Source of the DNA: Phaeodactylibacter xiamenensis
GTDB lineage: Bacteria > Bacteroidota > Bacteroidia > Chitinophagales > Saprospiraceae
Direction of reading: 5' to 3'
Assembly (NCBI RefSeq): GCF_000759025.1
Contig: NZ_JPOS01000038.1
Location: 310,001-374,000, forward strand
Length of the DNA stretch: 64,000 bases
Shown here: positions 7,950 through 19,736 of the stretch, in pieces
Layout of the letters: each line of letters begins with the position of its first letter
Numbering within the stretch: the first letter of the stretch is position 1
Program-made: the position numbers and the translations under genes
The notes under the pieces: generated by a model
The model's database searches: none
What the model saw: the letters and a program-made list of their open reading frames with translations, nothing else
What the model was told of the DNA's origin: nothing

Positions 7950-8426
7950 ATGGCTAAGGAAATAGATACTTTTATCAAGCTGCAGGTTCGTGGTGGTGCT
8001 GCTAATCCCGCTCCTCCGGTAGGTCCGGCTCTTGGTGCTAAGGGGGTCAACATCATGGAGTTCTGTAAGCGTTTCAACGCGGAGACACAGGACAAGCAGG
8101 GGCAGGTATTGCCGGTTGTGATCACGGTGTTTAAGGACAAGTCTTTCTCCTTCGTAATCAAAACACCACCGGCGGCGGTACAGCTTCTCAACGCAGCTAA
8201 GCTTAAGAAAGGTTCTTCTGAGCCTAACCGTGACAAAGTCGGTACGGTAACCTGGGACGATTGCAAAGCAATTGCTGAAAACAAAATGACAGACCTCAAC
8301 TGCTTCACAGTGGAATCCGCGATGAAGATGGTTGCAGGTACTGCCCGCAGTATGGGTATCGTTGTTAAAGGCACACCACCCTGGATGACTGAGGAAGAAG
8401 CAGCGGCAGCTGCTGCTGAGAACTAG
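7950..8426 (+). CDS. rplK: 50S ribosomal protein L11
   Basis: 158 residues with the conserved N-terminal block [20 protein letters not shown] and the rRNA-binding C-terminal block ending in [10 protein letters not shown]11 forms the base of the ribosomal stalk. The alanine/glutamate-rich tail [11 protein letters not shown] is a short extension. It is 113 bases after nusG and 65 bases before rplA. Confidence 0.96.
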   Translation: MAKEIDTFIKLQVRGGAANPAPPVGPALGAKGVNIMEFCKRFNAETQDKQGQVLPVVITVFKDKSFSFVIKTPPAAVQLLNAAKLKKGSSEPNRDKVGTVTWDDCKAIAENKMTDLNCFTVESAMKMVAGTARSMGIVVKGTPPWMTEEEAAAAAAEN

Positions 8427-8491
8427 CAAAACATTTTTAAGCAGGGAGTTCAGGCATGACCTGGACGCTATTCACCTCAAAATATTTCACA

Positions 8492-9184
8492 ATGGCAAAA
8501 GTTGGAAAAAAACGAGCTGCTGCTGAAGCAAAAGTCGATCGTAGCAAGAGCTACACGCTCGATGAAGCCGCGGCACTCGTAAAAGAAGTCAATACGACAA
8601 AGTTTGACGCTTCCGTTGATTTGCATGTTCGTTTGGGCGTAGACCCACGAAAGGCAGATCAGGCTATCCGTGGCACTGTAGTGCTGCCTCATGGTACCGG
8701 TAAGACCAAGCGCGTATTGGTTTTCTGTACTCCTGACAAGGAAGAAGAAGCAAAAGCCGCTGGTGCAGACTATGCCGGACTCGATGAGCTGGTTCAGAAA
8801 GTACAGGGTGGCTGGACTGACTTTGATGTTGTAGTGGCGATGCCACAGACAATGGCTCAGGTCGGTCGGCTCGGCCGTATTCTTGGTCCCCGTGGTTTGA
8901 TGCCAAACCCTAAGACAGGGACGGTTACTCCGGATGTTGCTGCGGCAGTATCAGACGTAAAAGGCGGCAAGATTTCTTTCCGCGTAGATAAATATGGTAT
9001 CATTCACGCTTCCATTGGCCGCGTGTCCTTTGAGCCACAAAAGCTGGCTGAAAATGCGAAGGAACTGCTCGGCACACTGAGCCGTATGCGCCCGGCATCT
9101 GCTAAGGGTACTTACATGCGCAATGTAACGATGGCAAGCACGATGAGCCCCGGTATTCGGGTAGACGCCAAAAACATTGGTTAA
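8492..9184 (+). CDS. rplA: 50S ribosomal protein L1
   Basis: 230 residues when started at ATG 8492 ([16 protein letters not shown]). An in-frame ATG at 8456 would add 12 residues of untypical sequence and is not preferred. The signature [18 protein letters not shown] is present. L1 binds 23S rRNA at the stalk and, in enterobacteria, represses its own operon by binding the rplK leader. Confidence 0.95.
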   Translation: MAKVGKKRAAAEAKVDRSKSYTLDEAAALVKEVNTTKFDASVDLHVRLGVDPRKADQAIRGTVVLPHGTGKTKRVLVFCTPDKEEEAKAAGADYAGLDELVQKVQGGWTDFDVVVAMPQTMAQVGRLGRILGPRGLMPNPKTGTVTPDVAAAVSDVKGGKISFRVDKYGIIHASIGRVSFEPQKLAENAKELLGTLSRMRPASAKGTYMRNVTMASTMSPGIRVDAKNIG

Positions 9185-9209
9185 GTAAACTTTTCAAAAC
9201 CGAAGAGCA

Positions 9210-9737
9210 ATGACTAGAGCAGAAAAGACAGCTACCATTGAGGCGTTGAAGGAGAAACTATCCGGGGTAGAATACTTTTACCTCGCAGATTCTTCTACGC
9301 TTACGGTAGAACAAATCAATAAGTTCCGCGGCATGTGCTTCGAGAAGGGCGTGGAGATGAAGGTGGTGAAAAACACCCTCATTAAGAAAGCCCTCGAAGC
9401 TGCTTCCGGGGAAAAGAATTACGAAGAACTTCATCAGGCACTTAAGGGGCATACAGCGATCCTGTTTACAGAGACCGCAAATGCGCCTGCAAAACTGATT
9501 AAGGAATTCCGCAAAGACGGTGAGAAGCCTGCGCTCAAAGCAGCTTATATCGAATCTGATGTTTATATCGGTGACGATCAGCTCGAAGCACTGGCGAACC
9601 TCAAATCGAAGGAAGACCTGTTGGCAGAGGTTATTTCACTGCTGCAGTCTCCTGCGAAGAACGTTATCGGCTCCCTCAAGTCTGGAGGTCAGACCATTGC
9701 TGGTCTGCTCAAGGCACTGGAAGAGCGCGCGGCGTAA
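9210..9737 (+). CDS. rplJ: 50S ribosomal protein L10
   Basis: 175 residues starting MTRAEKTATIEALKEKLS, with the rRNA-binding part YFLADSS-like (EYFYLADSSTLTVEQ) and VVKNTLIKKAL. The C-terminal helix (NVIGSLKSGGQTIAGLLKAL) carries L7/L12 dimers. It follows rplA by 25 bases and precedes rplL, the constant pairing of stalk proteins. Confidence 0.95.
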   Translation: MTRAEKTATIEALKEKLSGVEYFYLADSSTLTVEQINKFRGMCFEKGVEMKVVKNTLIKKALEAASGEKNYEELHQALKGHTAILFTETANAPAKLIKEFRKDGEKPALKAAYIESDVYIGDDQLEALANLKSKEDLLAEVISLLQSPAKNVIGSLKSGGQTIAGLLKALEERAA

Positions 9738-9746
9738 TTCAACCTG

Positions 9747-9768
9747 GCAGCCCCCTGTGGGGCCGCCC
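9747..9768 (+). other. GC-rich hairpin between rplJ and rplL
   Basis: GGC-A-GCCCC, loop CTGT, GGGGC-C-GCC: an 8-bp stem with one internal mismatch, right after the rplJ stop. There is no U-run. Possibly an attenuator or processing site that helps set the excess of L7/L12 over L10. Confidence 0.5.
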
Positions 9769-9839
9769 AATCCATACGGCTTCCAAGCTGTACGCACAAT
9801 ATATTTTTAAACGTACACTACTTCAAAAATTATCTTACA

Positions 9840-10220
9840 ATGGCAGATCTGAAAGAATTTGCAGAACAGCTGGTCAACCTCACTGTTAAGGAGGTCAACG
9901 AACTGGCTAACATCCTGAAAGAGGAATACGGCATTGAGCCTGCTGCTGCAGCTGTTGCAGTTGCTGCAGGTGGTGGCGCAGCCGAAGGCGGTGCAGCTGC
10001 TGAAGAAAAGACTGAGTTCGACGTTATCCTGAAGTCTGCTGGTGCAGGCAAACTGAAAGTCGTTAAGGAAGTGAAAGGCTTGCTTGGCGTCGGTCTGAAG
10101 GAAGCGAAAGAACTGGTTGACGGCGCTCCTGGTACCATCAAAGAAGGTGTGCCTAAGGAAGAGGCTGAAAAAATCAAGGAAGCACTGGAAGGCGCCGGTG
10201 CTGAAGTTGAGCTGAAGTAA
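9840..10220 (+). CDS. rplL: 50S ribosomal protein L7/L12
   Basis: 126 residues: an N-terminal dimerisation helix pair (to about 35), an alanine/glycine-rich hinge, and the C-terminal factor-binding domain with [20 protein letters not shown]. It recruits translational GTPases. The ATG is preceded by an AT-rich leader of about 100 bases with a hairpin. A double hairpin and a new promoter-like element lie between it and rpoB. Confidence 0.96.
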   Translation: MADLKEFAEQLVNLTVKEVNELANILKEEYGIEPAAAAVAVAAGGGAAEGGAAAEEKTEFDVILKSAGAGKLKVVKEVKGLLGVGLKEAKELVDGAPGTIKEGVPKEEAEKIKEALEGAGAEVELK

Positions 10221-10238
10221 TCAGCACATACAAAGGAA

Positions 10239-10321
10239 GGGGAGTAAGCAGGTTCCCTTTTGGAAACAGCTTATTCCTCTCCCCTCAAGGCTTAGCGAGT
10301 TGGTCTCCAACTGGCTAAGCC
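10239..10321 (+). other. two hairpins between rplL and rpoB
   Basis: First a long imperfect stem (GGGGAGTAAGC at 10239 with GCTTATTCCTCTCCCC ending 10284). Then a near-perfect stem GGCTTAGC-AGTTGG/CCAACT-GCTAAGCC (10289-10321) with a 3-base loop. No U-run follows. By position this matches the attenuator/RNase site known between rplL and rpoB in other bacteria, but that is inference. Confidence 0.5.
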
Positions 10322-10363
10322 TATCGTCGTATAGATAAGTTCACGGAAATTGAACTTTTTCCA

Positions 10364-10371
10364 TAATTTTG
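10364..10371 (+). promoter_or_regulatory. possible -7 element ahead of rpoB
   Basis: TAATTTTG matches TAnnTTTG, 68 bases before the rpoB start. No TTG at the usual spacing is visible, so it is a weak candidate. Confidence 0.35.
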
Positions 10372-10438
10372 GGTATTATTACAGCGGCTGCTTTTGAGAG
10401 AAAGCTCTTGACTGCCAAGAACACAAACAATATTGCCA

Positions 10439-13400
10439 ATGACGTCAAACGGTAAGGTATTGACCGCCGAAGAGAAGAGAGTGAACTTCGGCAAAATAAA
10501 GCTTCCCTCACCATACCCCGATCTTCTTGAAATCCAGTTAAAGTCTTTTCAGGAGTTCTTCCAGTTGGAAACAACCCCTGAAAATCGTATGAACGAAGGA
10601 CTTTATAAGGTTTTTCAGGAGAATTTCCCTATCACGGATGCCAGAAACATTTTCGTTCTGGAATTTCTCGATTACTTCGTTGACCCTCCCCGCTACACCA
10701 TCGATGAGTGTATGCAGCGAGGGCTTACTTATAGTGTGCCGCTGAAAGCTAAGCTGCGCCTGTCTTGTAATGACGAAGAGCACGTGGATTTCCAAACCAT
10801 CGTGCAGGATGTATTCCTCGGGAACATCCCTTATATGACACCTAAGGGTACCTTCGTGATCAATGGTGCTGAACGGATCATAGTGTCACAGCTTCACCGT
10901 TCGCCAGGGGTATTCTTTGGGCAAAGCTTCCACCCCAACGGAACCAAGATCTATTCTGCCCGTGTGATCCCCTTCAAGGGCGCATGGATGGAATTCGCCA
11001 CCGACATCAATACAGTGATGTATGCTTACATCGACCGTAAGAAGAAGTTCCCGGTAACGACGCTGATGCGGGCGATCGGGTATGATACGGATAAAGCCAT
11101 TCTCGATATCTTCGACCTTGCAGACGAAGTACCTGCTACCCGCGACGGGCTCGAAAAAGCTATCGGGCGTAAGCTGGCGGCCCGGGTACTGCGAAGCTGG
11201 TCTGAGGATTTCGTAGATGAGGATACCGGTGAAGTGGTTACCATTGAGCGGAATGAAATTATTCTGGAGCGGGATATTGTACTCGACGAGGACAATATTG
11301 AGCTTATCCTCAATGCAGAAACCGAAACGGTTATCCTGCAAAAGGATGAAATTGACCAGGATTACTCCATTATATACAATACACTGCAAAAAGACCCTTC
11401 CAGTTCTGAAATGGAAGCGGTGCAGTATATCTACCGACAGCTGCGCGGTACAGATCCACCCGATGAAGAAACCGCCCGCGGTATCATCGATAAGCTGTTT
11501 TTCTCCGATAAGCGTTACAACCTCGGGGAAGTGGGGCGCTACAAGATCAACCGCAAGCTGAAACTGGATATTGATAAGGAAACGCTGGTACTTACTCGTG
11601 AAGACATCATCTCTATCGTGAAGTATCTGGTTAGCCTGATCAACCAGAAAGCAGAAATTGATGACATCGATCACCTGAGCAACCGCCGCGTACGTACGGT
11701 GGGCGAGCAGCTTTATGCGCAGTTCGGTGTAGGTCTGGCCCGTATGGCCCGTACTATCCGTGAGCGTATGAATGTTCGGGATAATGAGGTCTTTACACCA
11801 ATTGACCTGATCAATGCACGGACTTTATCTTCTGTGATTAACTCGTTCTTCGGAACCAGTCAGTTGTCTCAGTTCCTGGATCAAACCAACCCGCTGTCTG
11901 AAATTACGCACAAGCGGCGTATTTCTGCCCTCGGGCCAGGCGGTCTTTCCAGAGAGCGTGCCGGCTTTGAGGTACGTGACGTTCACTATTCTCACTACGG
12001 CCGTCTATGTACTATTGAGACACCGGAAGGGCCAAACATTGGTCTGATTTCCACCCTTTGCGTTCATGCGAAGGTGAATAAGATGGGCTTCCTCGAAACC
12101 CCTTACCGGAAAGTGACTTCCGGATCCGTAGAGGTAAAACTGGAACCCGAATACCTGTCAGCTGAGGGCGAAGACTTTAAGCGGATCGCTCAGGCGAACG
12201 CTCCAATCACGGAAAAAGGAGCCTTTGAGTCTGATCGTATTAAGTGCCGTGAACACGGTGACTTCCCCGTACTTGCGCCCGATGAAATCGAGTACATGGA
12301 CGTTGCGCCTAACCAGATTGTTGGGGTGTCGGCTTCCATGATCCCTTTCCTTGAGAACGATGACGCCAACCGTGCCCTCATGGGGTCAAACATGCAGCGT
12401 CAGGCCGTTCCACTGCTGCGCCCGCACTCACCAGTTGTGGGTACAGGACTGGAAGGTAAAGTGGCTCGTGACTCCCGTATGCTGATCAATGCCGAAGGTG
12501 ATGGCGTAGTGGAATACGTTGATGCAAATGAGATCATCATCCGCTACGACCGGACCGACGAGGAGCAATTAGTTTCCTTCGAAGACAACCGGAAGATTTA
12601 CAAGCTGATCAAGTTCCGCCGGACGAACCAGGGGACAAGTATTAACCTGAAGCCGATTGTAAAGCGCGGACAGCGCGTTACGAAGGGACAAATCCTTTGT
12701 GACGGCTACGCTACCGAGAAAGGCGAACTGGCATTGGGGCAGAACCTGAAAGTGGCATTCATGCCATGGAAAGGCTACAACTTTGAGGATGCTATTGTAC
12801 TCTCTGAGCGTGTAGTCCGCGAGGATATCTTCACTTCCATCCACATCGAACACTTCGAAATGGACGTCCGGGACACCAAGCTCGGTGAGGAAGAGCTGAC
12901 TAACGATATTCCAAACGTCAGTGAAGAAGCCACCAAAGACCTCGACGAAAACGGTATCATCCGGGTTGGTGCATGGGTGCGTGAAAGCGATATCCTGATC
13001 GGTAAGATTACTCCTAAGGGAGAGTCTGACCCAACTCCGGAAGAAAAGCTTCTCCGTGCGATCTTCGGTGATAAGGCCGGTGATGTGAAGGATGCATCTA
13101 TGAAAGCACCTCCTTCCACTAAAGGTGTAATTATCGATAAGCAACTCTTTGCCCGTGCCAAAAAGGATAAAGTCCAGAAAGCACAGGAGAAAGAATTGCT
13201 CACGAAGCTGGAAGACCAGCACAAGATTGCGCTCAACGAGCTCAAGACCATCCTGATTGACAAGCTGCTGATCCTGATCAAAGGCAAGGTTTCTCAGGGC
13301 GTGAAGAGTATCTACAACGAGCCTATTATTCCTAAAGGGACCAAGTTCACACAATCTCAGTTGCGCGAAGTTGACTACACAAGTGTTGACTACACGAACT

Positions 13401-14260
13401 GGACAGACAATGACGACACGAACGGTCTGATAGCTAAGCTGCTGCACAACTACAGCATCAAAGTGAACGAGGAAGTTGGCCGTTATAAGCGCGAGAAGTT
13501 CAACATCAGCATTGGTGATGAGCTGCCCGCAGGCGTACTTAAGCTGGCAAAAGTCTACATGGCTAAAAAGCGTAAGCTTCGTGTAGGAGATAAACTGGCA
13601 GGTCGCCACGGTAACAAAGGCATCGTTTCCCGGATTGTGCGTATTGAAGATATGCCGTTCCTGGAAGATGGTACAGCGGTTGATATCGTGCTGAACCCAC
13701 TGGGTGTACCTTCCCGTATGAACCTCGGACAGATTTTCGAGACCGTACTGGGCTGGGCAGGTGAGAAGCTGGGAATGAAGTTTGGTACGCCAATCTTCGA
13801 TGGTGCCAGCAAGGAGGAGATCGATGAGTACATTCAGCAGGCCGGATTGCCAAGCCTTGGTCAGACGTATCTTTACGATGGCGAGACCGGCGACCGTTTC
13901 CATCAGCAAGCCACAGTAGGTGTGATCTACATGCTGAAGCTGTCGCACATGGTGGATGACAAGATGCACGCACGTTCCATCGGGCCATACTCTCTCATCA
14001 CGCAGCAGCCACTAGGTGGTAAAGCACAGTTTGGTGGTCAGCGTTTTGGTGAGATGGAGGTATGGGCACTCGAGGCATTCGGTGCAGCCAACATCCTGCA
14101 GGAGTTGCTCACCATCAAGTCGGACGACATCAACGGGCGTGCAAAGGCTTACGAGTCTATTGTGAAAGGCGACCCACTGCCGGACCCAAGCATTCCGGAG
14201 TCGTTCAATGTACTGGTGCACGAGCTTCGCGGCCTGGCACTGGATGTGAAGTTCGACTAG
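10439..14260 (+). CDS. rpoB: DNA-directed RNA polymerase subunit beta
   Basis: 1273 residues from ATG 10439 ([18 protein letters not shown]); a TTG two codons earlier is a less likely start. Hallmarks include the rifampicin region ([13 protein letters not shown], then [13 protein letters not shown]) with the usual drug-sensitive Asp, His and Ser residues, [11 protein letters not shown], the [15 protein letters not shown] block and the C-terminal [20 protein letters not shown] (20 residues). It forms the catalytic core with RpoC, encoded 80 bases downstream. Length is within the Bacteroidota norm. Confidence 0.97.
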   Translation: MTSNGKVLTAEEKRVNFGKIKLPSPYPDLLEIQLKSFQEFFQLETTPENRMNEGLYKVFQENFPITDARNIFVLEFLDYFVDPPRYTIDECMQRGLTYSVPLKAKLRLSCNDEEHVDFQTIVQDVFLGNIPYMTPKGTFVINGAERIIVSQLHRSPGVFFGQSFHPNGTKIYSARVIPFKGAWMEFATDINTVMYAYIDRKKKFPVTTLMRAIGYDTDKAILDIFDLADEVPATRDGLEKAIGRKLAARVLRSWSEDFVDEDTGEVVTIERNEIILERDIVLDEDNIELILNAETETVILQKDEIDQDYSIIYNTLQKDPSSSEMEAVQYIYRQLRGTDPPDEETARGIIDKLFFSDKRYNLGEVGRYKINRKLKLDIDKETLVLTREDIISIVKYLVSLINQKAEIDDIDHLSNRRVRTVGEQLYAQFGVGLARMARTIRERMNVRDNEVFTPIDLINARTLSSVINSFFGTSQLSQFLDQTNPLSEITHKRRISALGPGGLSRERAGFEVRDVHYSHYGRLCTIETPEGPNIGLISTLCVHAKVNKMGFLETPYRKVTSGSVEVKLEPEYLSAEGEDFKRIAQANAPITEKGAFESDRIKCREHGDFPVLAPDEIEYMDVAPNQIVGVSASMIPFLENDDANRALMGSNMQRQAVPLLRPHSPVVGTGLEGKVARDSRMLINAEGDGVVEYVDANEIIIRYDRTDEEQLVSFEDNRKIYKLIKFRRTNQGTSINLKPIVKRGQRVTKGQILCDGYATEKGELALGQNLKVAFMPWKGYNFEDAIVLSERVVREDIFTSIHIEHFEMDVRDTKLGEEELTNDIPNVSEEATKDLDENGIIRVGAWVRESDILIGKITPKGESDPTPEEKLLRAIFGDKAGDVKDASMKAPPSTKGVIIDKQLFARAKKDKVQKAQEKELLTKLEDQHKIALNELKTILIDKLLILIKGKVSQGVKSIYNEPIIPKGTKFTQSQLREVDYTSVDYTNWTDNDDTNGLIAKLLHNYSIKVNEEVGRYKREKFNISIGDELPAGVLKLAKVYMAKKRKLRVGDKLAGRHGNKGIVSRIVRIEDMPFLEDGTAVDIVLNPLGVPSRMNLGQIFETVLGWAGEKLGMKFGTPIFDGASKEEIDEYIQQAGLPSLGQTYLYDGETGDRFHQQATVGVIYMLKLSHMVDDKMHARSIGPYSLITQQPLGGKAQFGGQRFGEMEVWALEAFGAANILQELLTIKSDDINGRAKAYESIVKGDPLPDPSIPESFNVLVHELRGLALDVKFD

Positions 14261-14340
14261 GTCATGCTGTTGCTGCAGCCTAACAAATAAGATTGTTTCA
14301 CTGGGGCAGCCCTGTTGCTGCCCCATACCAACAATACCAT

Positions 14341-17300
14341 ATGTCCTTTAAGAAACAGAATAATATTCAGACCCAAAACTTCGACAGTATCACCATTAGC
14401 CTGTCTTCTCCGGATGAAATTCTGGAGCGTTCATACGGTGAGGTGCTGAAGCCGGAAACGATCAACTACCGCTCCTATAAACCGGAGCGTGATGGTCTGT
14501 TCTGCGAACGCATCTTCGGACCGGTAAAAGACTATGAGTGCTATTGCGGTAAATACAAGCGTATCCGGTACAAGGGTATTGTTTGTGACCGTTGTGGAGT
14601 GGAGGTGACGGAAAAGAAAGTCCGCCGTGAGCGCATGGGCCATATCAAGCTGGTGGTCCCTGTGGTACACATCTGGTTCTTCAAATCACTGCCCAACAAG
14701 ATTGGGTATATGCTTGGGCTTTCTTCCAAGAAGCTGGAAAGTATCATCTACTACGAGCGTTATGTAGTGATTCAGCCAGGTGTGAAAGAAGAAGAAGGCG
14801 TAGCTAAAATGGACCTCCTGACGGAAGAAGAGTACCTGGAAATTCTGGATACCCTGCCGCAGGACAACCAAATGCTGGACGATGAGGACCCCAATAAGTT
14901 CATCGCTAAGATGGGAGCGGATGCTGTCCGTGACCTGTTGATGCGACTTGAACTGGATCAGTTGTCCTTCGCCCTGCGCCATCAGGCTGCCAATGAAACT
15001 TCGCAGCAGCGTAAGTCCGAGGCTCTGAAGCGCCTTCGGGTAGTGGAAGCCTTCCGCGATGGACTGACCCGTATTGAAAATCGTCCGGAATGGACCATCA
15101 TTCAGTACTTGCCGGTTGTACCTCCTGAACTGCGCCCTCTGGTGCCGTTGGATGGTGGCCGCTTCGCGAGTTCTGACCTGAATGACCTCTACCGCCGGGT
15201 GATTATTCGAAATAATCGTCTCAAGCGCTTGCTCGAAATCAAAGCGCCTGAAGTAATTCTGCGTAACGAGAAGCGGATGCTACAGGAAGCTGTGGATTCT
15301 CTCTTCGATAACTCCCGTAAATCCAACGCTGTGAAAGCTGAGGGCGGAAGGGCATTGAAGTCGCTGAGTGATATTCTTAAAGGTAAGCAGGGGCGTTTCC
15401 GTCAAAACCTGCTCGGTAAGCGTGTGGACTATTCCGGCCGTTCGGTGATCGTTGTAGGCCCAACGCTTAAGCTTCACGAGTGCGGTATCCCTAAGGCGAT
15501 GGCAGCTGAGCTGTTCAAGCCATTTGTGATCCGTAAGTTGATCGAGCGCGGTATTGTGAAGACGGTAAAATCTGCTAAGAAACTTGTAGACCGTAAGGAC
15601 CCTATCATCTGGGAAATCCTCGAAAATATACTGAAAGGGCATCCGGTTATGCTTAACCGGGCACCAACGCTGCACCGTCTTTCCATTCAGTCCTTCCAGC
15701 CGAAGCTGATTGAGGGTAAGGCGATTCAGCTGCACCCGCTCGTATGTGGTGCCTTCAATGCCGACTTTGACGGTGACCAGATGGCGGTACACGTGCCTCT
15801 GAGCCACGCCGCAATTCTGGAAGCGCAAGTGCTCATGTTGTCTTCTCACAACATGCTCAACCCGCAGAACGGGTCGCCGGTTACGCTGCCTTCTCAGGAT
15901 ATGGTACTGGGGCTTTACTACATTACTAAAGAGCGCCGCTCCACCGAAGAGACCAAAGTAAAAGGTGAGGGTCGTCGTTTCTACTCTCCTGAAGAGGTGA
16001 TGATTGCCTACAACGAAGGGCAGCTCGACCTGCATGCTTCAATCAAGGTCCGAGTGAAGGTAGAGAATGAAGAAGGCGAGTTGGCCAATAAGATCATTGA
16101 TACAACTACCGGACGGGTTATGTTTAACCAAAACGTACCCAAAGGTGTGCCTTTTGTCAATGTACTGCTGACGAAGAAGAACCTGAAGCGGGTCATTGGT
16201 GACGTTATTGAGCGGACTGACTTTGCGGTCACGGCAGCCTTCCTCGACGCGATCAAGGAAATGGGCTTCCTCTGGGCTTTCAAAGGCGGTCTGTCCTTCA
16301 ACCTGGGTGACCTGATCGAGCCTTCTGTTAAGATCAACACACTGGAAGAAGCGCAAGCTGAGGTAGATGAGGTCTGGGATAACTATAACATGGGCCTTAT
16401 CACCAACAACGAGCGCTATAACCAAATTATCGATAAGTGGACCTATGCGGATAACCGCATCACGGATGTTCTGATGAAGGAGCTGGCTTCTCACAAGCAG
16501 GGCTTCAACTCTGTATTCATGATGCTGGACTCCGGTGCACGGGGTTCCAAGCAGCAGATTAAGCAGCTGTGCGGTCTTCGTGGACTGATGGCGAAGCCGC
16601 GGAAATCGGGTGATACCGGTGGAGCGGTTATCGAAAACCCAATTCTGTCCAACTTCGTAGACGGTCTGTCCGTACTGGAGTACTTTATCTCTACCCACGG
16701 TGCCCGTAAGGGTCTGGCGGATACCGCTCTGAAGACAGCCGATGCAGGTTACCTGACACGTCGTCTTGTGGATGTTGCCCAGGACGTGGTTATCCATGAG
16801 GATGATTGCAACACCTTGCGTGGCATAGAAACCACCGCACTTCTGGATAACGACAAAGTAGTCGAGGATTTGAAATCCCGTATTGCTGGCCGCTTCATCC
16901 TGCATGATGTCCTGCACCCCGAGACGGAAGAGGTTATGCTCAAGGCCGGAGAGTATGTTACTGAGGCTATGGCTGCCAGAATAGAAGAGGCGGAAGTAGA
17001 GTCGGTAACGATCCGTTCGGTACTCACATGCGACACCAAGCGAGGTGTTTGTGCAAAGTGCTATGGTAAAAACCTGGCAACGGGCCGGACCGCTGAGTCG
17101 GGAGATGCCGTGGGTATCATTGCTGCACAGTCGATCGGTGAGCCGGGTACACAGCTGACGCTGCGGACCTTCCACGTAGGTGGTATCGCATCGGTTTCCA
17201 AGTCAGAATCTGAGATCGTTTCCAAGTTTGAAGGTAAGATCGAATTCGATAGTATCCGGACAACAGAAATGGTGGAAGAACCTGGTGAAGAGAAGGACAT

Positions 17301-18645
17301 CGTTCTGTCTCGTACCGGTGAAATCCGGATCGTGGACGCCAAGTCCGGTAAGCAATTCGCGAGCCACTATGTTCCTTACGGTGCTAACCTGCACGTGAAG
17401 GAAGGCCAGAAGATCAAGAAAGGAGATATGATTGCGGATTGGGATCCGTTCAACGCCGTAATCATCTCTGAATTCTCAGGTGTAGCCAAGTTCGAGTCTA
17501 TTGAAGAAGGTTCAACTTATCGTGTTGAGCGGGACGATCAAACGGGCTACGCAGAGAAGGTGATCGTAGAAAGCAAGAACAAGCGCAAAATCCCAACTGT
17601 CAAAATCGTAAGTGCAGACGGTGAGGAATTACGGAGTTATAACCTGCCGGTGGGCTCTTACCTCTCTATTGATGAGGGGGATACGATCCGCGCCGGTCAG
17701 AAGATTGCCAAGATTCCACGTAAGCTGGGTAAGATCGCCGATATCACCGGTGGTCTGCCACGGGTAACAGAGCTTTTCGAGGCTCGTAACCCATCCAACC
17801 CTGCAGTGGTTTCTGAAATCGACGGTGTAGTCTCCTTCGGTAAGATCAAGCGGGGTAACCGCGAGGTAATGGTCGAAGCGAAAGATGGTCAGAAGCGTAA
17901 GTACCTGATCGGTCTTTCCAAGCACATCCTGGTACAGGAAGGTGACTTCGTTCGCGCAGGCACTCCACTGTCTGATGGAGCAACTGCCCCTCGCGATATT
18001 CTGAACATCAAAGGGCCATTTGCCGTACAGTCTTACCTGGTCAACGGGGTACAGGAAGTATACCGGGCACAGGGTATCACCATCAACAACAAGCACATTG
18101 AGGTGATCGTGCGTCAGATGATGCGCCGCGTGCAAATCGAGGATCCGGGTGATACCAGCTTCCTCGAGGGCGAAGCGGTTGAGAAGTACCAATTCCTGGA
18201 GCAGAACGACTGGATTTTCGATAAGAAAGTCGTTACCGAGTCTGGCGACTCTAACAAGCTGCGCCCCGGACAACTCGTGACTTTGCGTCAGCTGCGGGAA
18301 GAAAATTCTCAGCTGCGCCGCAACGACCTCGAGCTGGTACAATACCGCGATGCAGTGCCTGCGACATCAAGCTCGCTCCTGCAGGGTATCACTAAGTCTT
18401 CACTGGGTACGGAAAGCTGGATTTCTGCCGCTTCCTTCCAGGAAACGACTAAGGTGCTGAGCACAGCAGCGATCGGTGCCAAAATGGACTTCCTCAACGG
18501 CCTGAAAGAGAACGTCATCGTAGGTAAGCGTATCCCGGCTGGTACGGGCATGCGCGAGTACGAAGACCTCTTTGTGACCACCATGGAAGCGCACGAGGCA
18601 CACGAAGCACGCCGCAAGCAATTAGAAGAAGTAGCTGAAGATTAA
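14341..18645 (+). CDS. rpoC: DNA-directed RNA polymerase subunit beta'
   Basis: 1434 residues from ATG 14341 ([16 protein letters not shown]); the frame is open 16 codons further up but those codons look non-coding. The N-terminal zinc site ([20 protein letters not shown]) and the catalytic [14 protein letters not shown] are present; the Mg-binding aspartates are residues 475, 477 and 479. A second cysteine cluster ([13 protein letters not shown]) lies in the C-terminal half. A good intrinsic terminator follows, so this ends the large operon. Confidence 0.97.
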   Translation: MSFKKQNNIQTQNFDSITISLSSPDEILERSYGEVLKPETINYRSYKPERDGLFCERIFGPVKDYECYCGKYKRIRYKGIVCDRCGVEVTEKKVRRERMGHIKLVVPVVHIWFFKSLPNKIGYMLGLSSKKLESIIYYERYVVIQPGVKEEEGVAKMDLLTEEEYLEILDTLPQDNQMLDDEDPNKFIAKMGADAVRDLLMRLELDQLSFALRHQAANETSQQRKSEALKRLRVVEAFRDGLTRIENRPEWTIIQYLPVVPPELRPLVPLDGGRFASSDLNDLYRRVIIRNNRLKRLLEIKAPEVILRNEKRMLQEAVDSLFDNSRKSNAVKAEGGRALKSLSDILKGKQGRFRQNLLGKRVDYSGRSVIVVGPTLKLHECGIPKAMAAELFKPFVIRKLIERGIVKTVKSAKKLVDRKDPIIWEILENILKGHPVMLNRAPTLHRLSIQSFQPKLIEGKAIQLHPLVCGAFNADFDGDQMAVHVPLSHAAILEAQVLMLSSHNMLNPQNGSPVTLPSQDMVLGLYYITKERRSTEETKVKGEGRRFYSPEEVMIAYNEGQLDLHASIKVRVKVENEEGELANKIIDTTTGRVMFNQNVPKGVPFVNVLLTKKNLKRVIGDVIERTDFAVTAAFLDAIKEMGFLWAFKGGLSFNLGDLIEPSVKINTLEEAQAEVDEVWDNYNMGLITNNERYNQIIDKWTYADNRITDVLMKELASHKQGFNSVFMMLDSGARGSKQQIKQLCGLRGLMAKPRKSGDTGGAVIENPILSNFVDGLSVLEYFISTHGARKGLADTALKTADAGYLTRRLVDVAQDVVIHEDDCNTLRGIETTALLDNDKVVEDLKSRIAGRFILHDVLHPETEEVMLKAGEYVTEAMAARIEEAEVESVTIRSVLTCDTKRGVCAKCYGKNLATGRTAESGDAVGIIAAQSIGEPGTQLTLRTFHVGGIASVSKSESEIVSKFEGKIEFDSIRTTEMVEEPGEEKDIVLSRTGEIRIVDAKSGKQFASHYVPYGANLHVKEGQKIKKGDMIADWDPFNAVIISEFSGVAKFESIEEGSTYRVERDDQTGYAEKVIVESKNKRKIPTVKIVSADGEELRSYNLPVGSYLSIDEGDTIRAGQKIAKIPRKLGKIADITGGLPRVTELFEARNPSNPAVVSEIDGVVSFGKIKRGNREVMVEAKDGQKRKYLIGLSKHILVQEGDFVRAGTPLSDGATAPRDILNIKGPFAVQSYLVNGVQEVYRAQGITINNKHIEVIVRQMMRRVQIEDPGDTSFLEGEAVEKYQFLEQNDWIFDKKVVTESGDSNKLRPGQLVTLRQLREENSQLRRNDLELVQYRDAVPATSSSLLQGITKSSLGTESWISAASFQETTKVLSTAAIGAKMDFLNGLKENVIVGKRIPAGTGMREYEDLFVTTMEAHEAHEARRKQLEEVAED

Positions 18646-18675
18646 GGAAAGATCGGAAGCTTAGGATAAAATGTA

Positions 18676-18712
18676 AGCCCCCTTCTGGTTATGCCGGGAG
18701 AGGGCTTTTTTG
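18676..18712 (+). terminator. intrinsic terminator after rpoC
   Basis: AGCCC...GGGCT hairpin with CCTTCT/GGGAG pairing inside, followed directly by a TTTTTT run. Confidence 0.75.
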
Positions 18713-18746
18713 TAGCTGAATGACCAAAAATCGTGGTTATTTGAAT

Positions 18747-19736
18747 TTAATCAAGCGCGTTGATTTCATCCAATAACTGTTGGGCTTCCTCCTGTATTTC
18801 AGGGGAGGTGCTTTCAGTGGTAACCTGCTTTAAGGCTTCCAAACCTTTGGGGTTTTCAGTAGCTAAATAGGACAGTGCAAGATACCATTCCATTTCCGCT
18901 TGCTGTGAATAGTTCAGTTGGGTTAGGTTTTCCAGGATGGGAATGGACTTTTCATACTCACCTTTTTCGAAGTAAATAAAGGCGAGGTATTGTTGCGCGT
19001 TGAGGTATCGCCGCTCCTGGGCTTCCGGTACTTTAAGCAAGGCAGATTCAGCTTCATCGAGTTTCCCTTCTCCCATCAGGCGATAACCTTTGGCTAGGGG
19101 GGACTCATTTGGCTGAACTCCTTTTCTAATTATATATGTTCCACCTGTTGCACGGGTATTCGTAGCTACTGCCAGTGCAAGCTGTTGTATTGCTTCGGAT
19201 GGCTGAGGTTCTTTTGCACTAGCGATTGGTGGAGGGATTTTAGATTCTTTTTTGGCTGGGGCTGGCGCTTTTTTAGTTTCCTGAGCAGCCGGCTCGGAAA
19301 TGGCGGCTTCGGTTGGAGCATCTAAAGAGGGTTCAGTATCCTTTGGTTGGACACTGGAAGGTGGTTCTTCGTTCACCGCATCGGTGCTAGCAGTTTCTTG
19401 GGGTGATGGCCAAGACCAAAAAACTAAACCGGCACATATAATTAAGACGGATCCCCACATTACCCACTGACCCGGGAATGAACCAGCTTTGGGCTTAGGG
19501 GCTGTATCAGATATCGCGGCAGGGGAAGATGCTTCTTCATTCCACGCTTTCATCATTTCGTCCAGCTTTTCATCGACCATGACTTCTGCCAGCTCCTGTT
19601 CCAGGCGCACCAATTCCAGTTGGTCAGCTACGTCCTTATCGGAGTCAATGAGTTGCCGGACTTCAGCCTGTTCTGCTGCATCCAAACTGCCTTTTAGATA
19701 GGCATCAAGCTTTTCATGTAGGGTTGCTTTATCCAT
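18747..19736 (-). CDS. membrane anti-sigma-like protein with periplasmic TPR domain
   Basis: 329 residues in three parts. Residues 1-65 are a helical, acidic segment that starts MDKATLHEKLDAYLKGSLDA, the look of the cytosolic part of anti-sigma factors (no zinc HxxxCxxC motif). One membrane helix spans about 90-109. A Pro/Ala/Glu linker of about 90 residues then leads to TPR-like helices (about 205-329: LAKGYRLMGEGKLDEAESAL, YFEKGEYEKSIPILENL). It overlaps the ECF sigma gene by 8 bases, so it is very likely its membrane regulator. The TPR domain would face the periplasm, where it could meet the exported TPR-CHAT protease encoded at 23630. The anti-sigma role is inferred from layout and context. 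Confidence 0.7.
   Translation of the reverse strand: MDKATLHEKLDAYLKGSLDAAEQAEVRQLIDSDKDVADQLELVRLEQELAEVMVDEKLDEMMKAWNEEASSPAAISDTAPKPKAGSFPGQWVMWGSVLIICAGLVFWSWPSPQETASTDAVNEEPPSSVQPKDTEPSLDAPTEAAISEPAAQETKKAPAPAKKESKIPPPIASAKEPQPSEAIQQLALAVATNTRATGGTYIIRKGVQPNESPLAKGYRLMGEGKLDEAESALLKVPEAQERRYLNAQQYLAFIYFEKGEYEKSIPILENLTQLNYSQQAEMEWYLALSYLATENPKGLEALKQVTTESTSPEIQEEAQQLLDEINALD

Noticed and set aside
8456-8491. Upstream ATG of rplA
   Set aside because: The 12 extra residues are not like L1; the ATG at 8492 gives the usual MAKVGKK start.
12569-13969. 466-codon minus-strand frame inside rpoB
   Set aside because: Antisense to conserved rpoB codons; composition is what codon bias alone produces. 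The same holds for the 378-codon antisense frame in rpoC (16039-17175).
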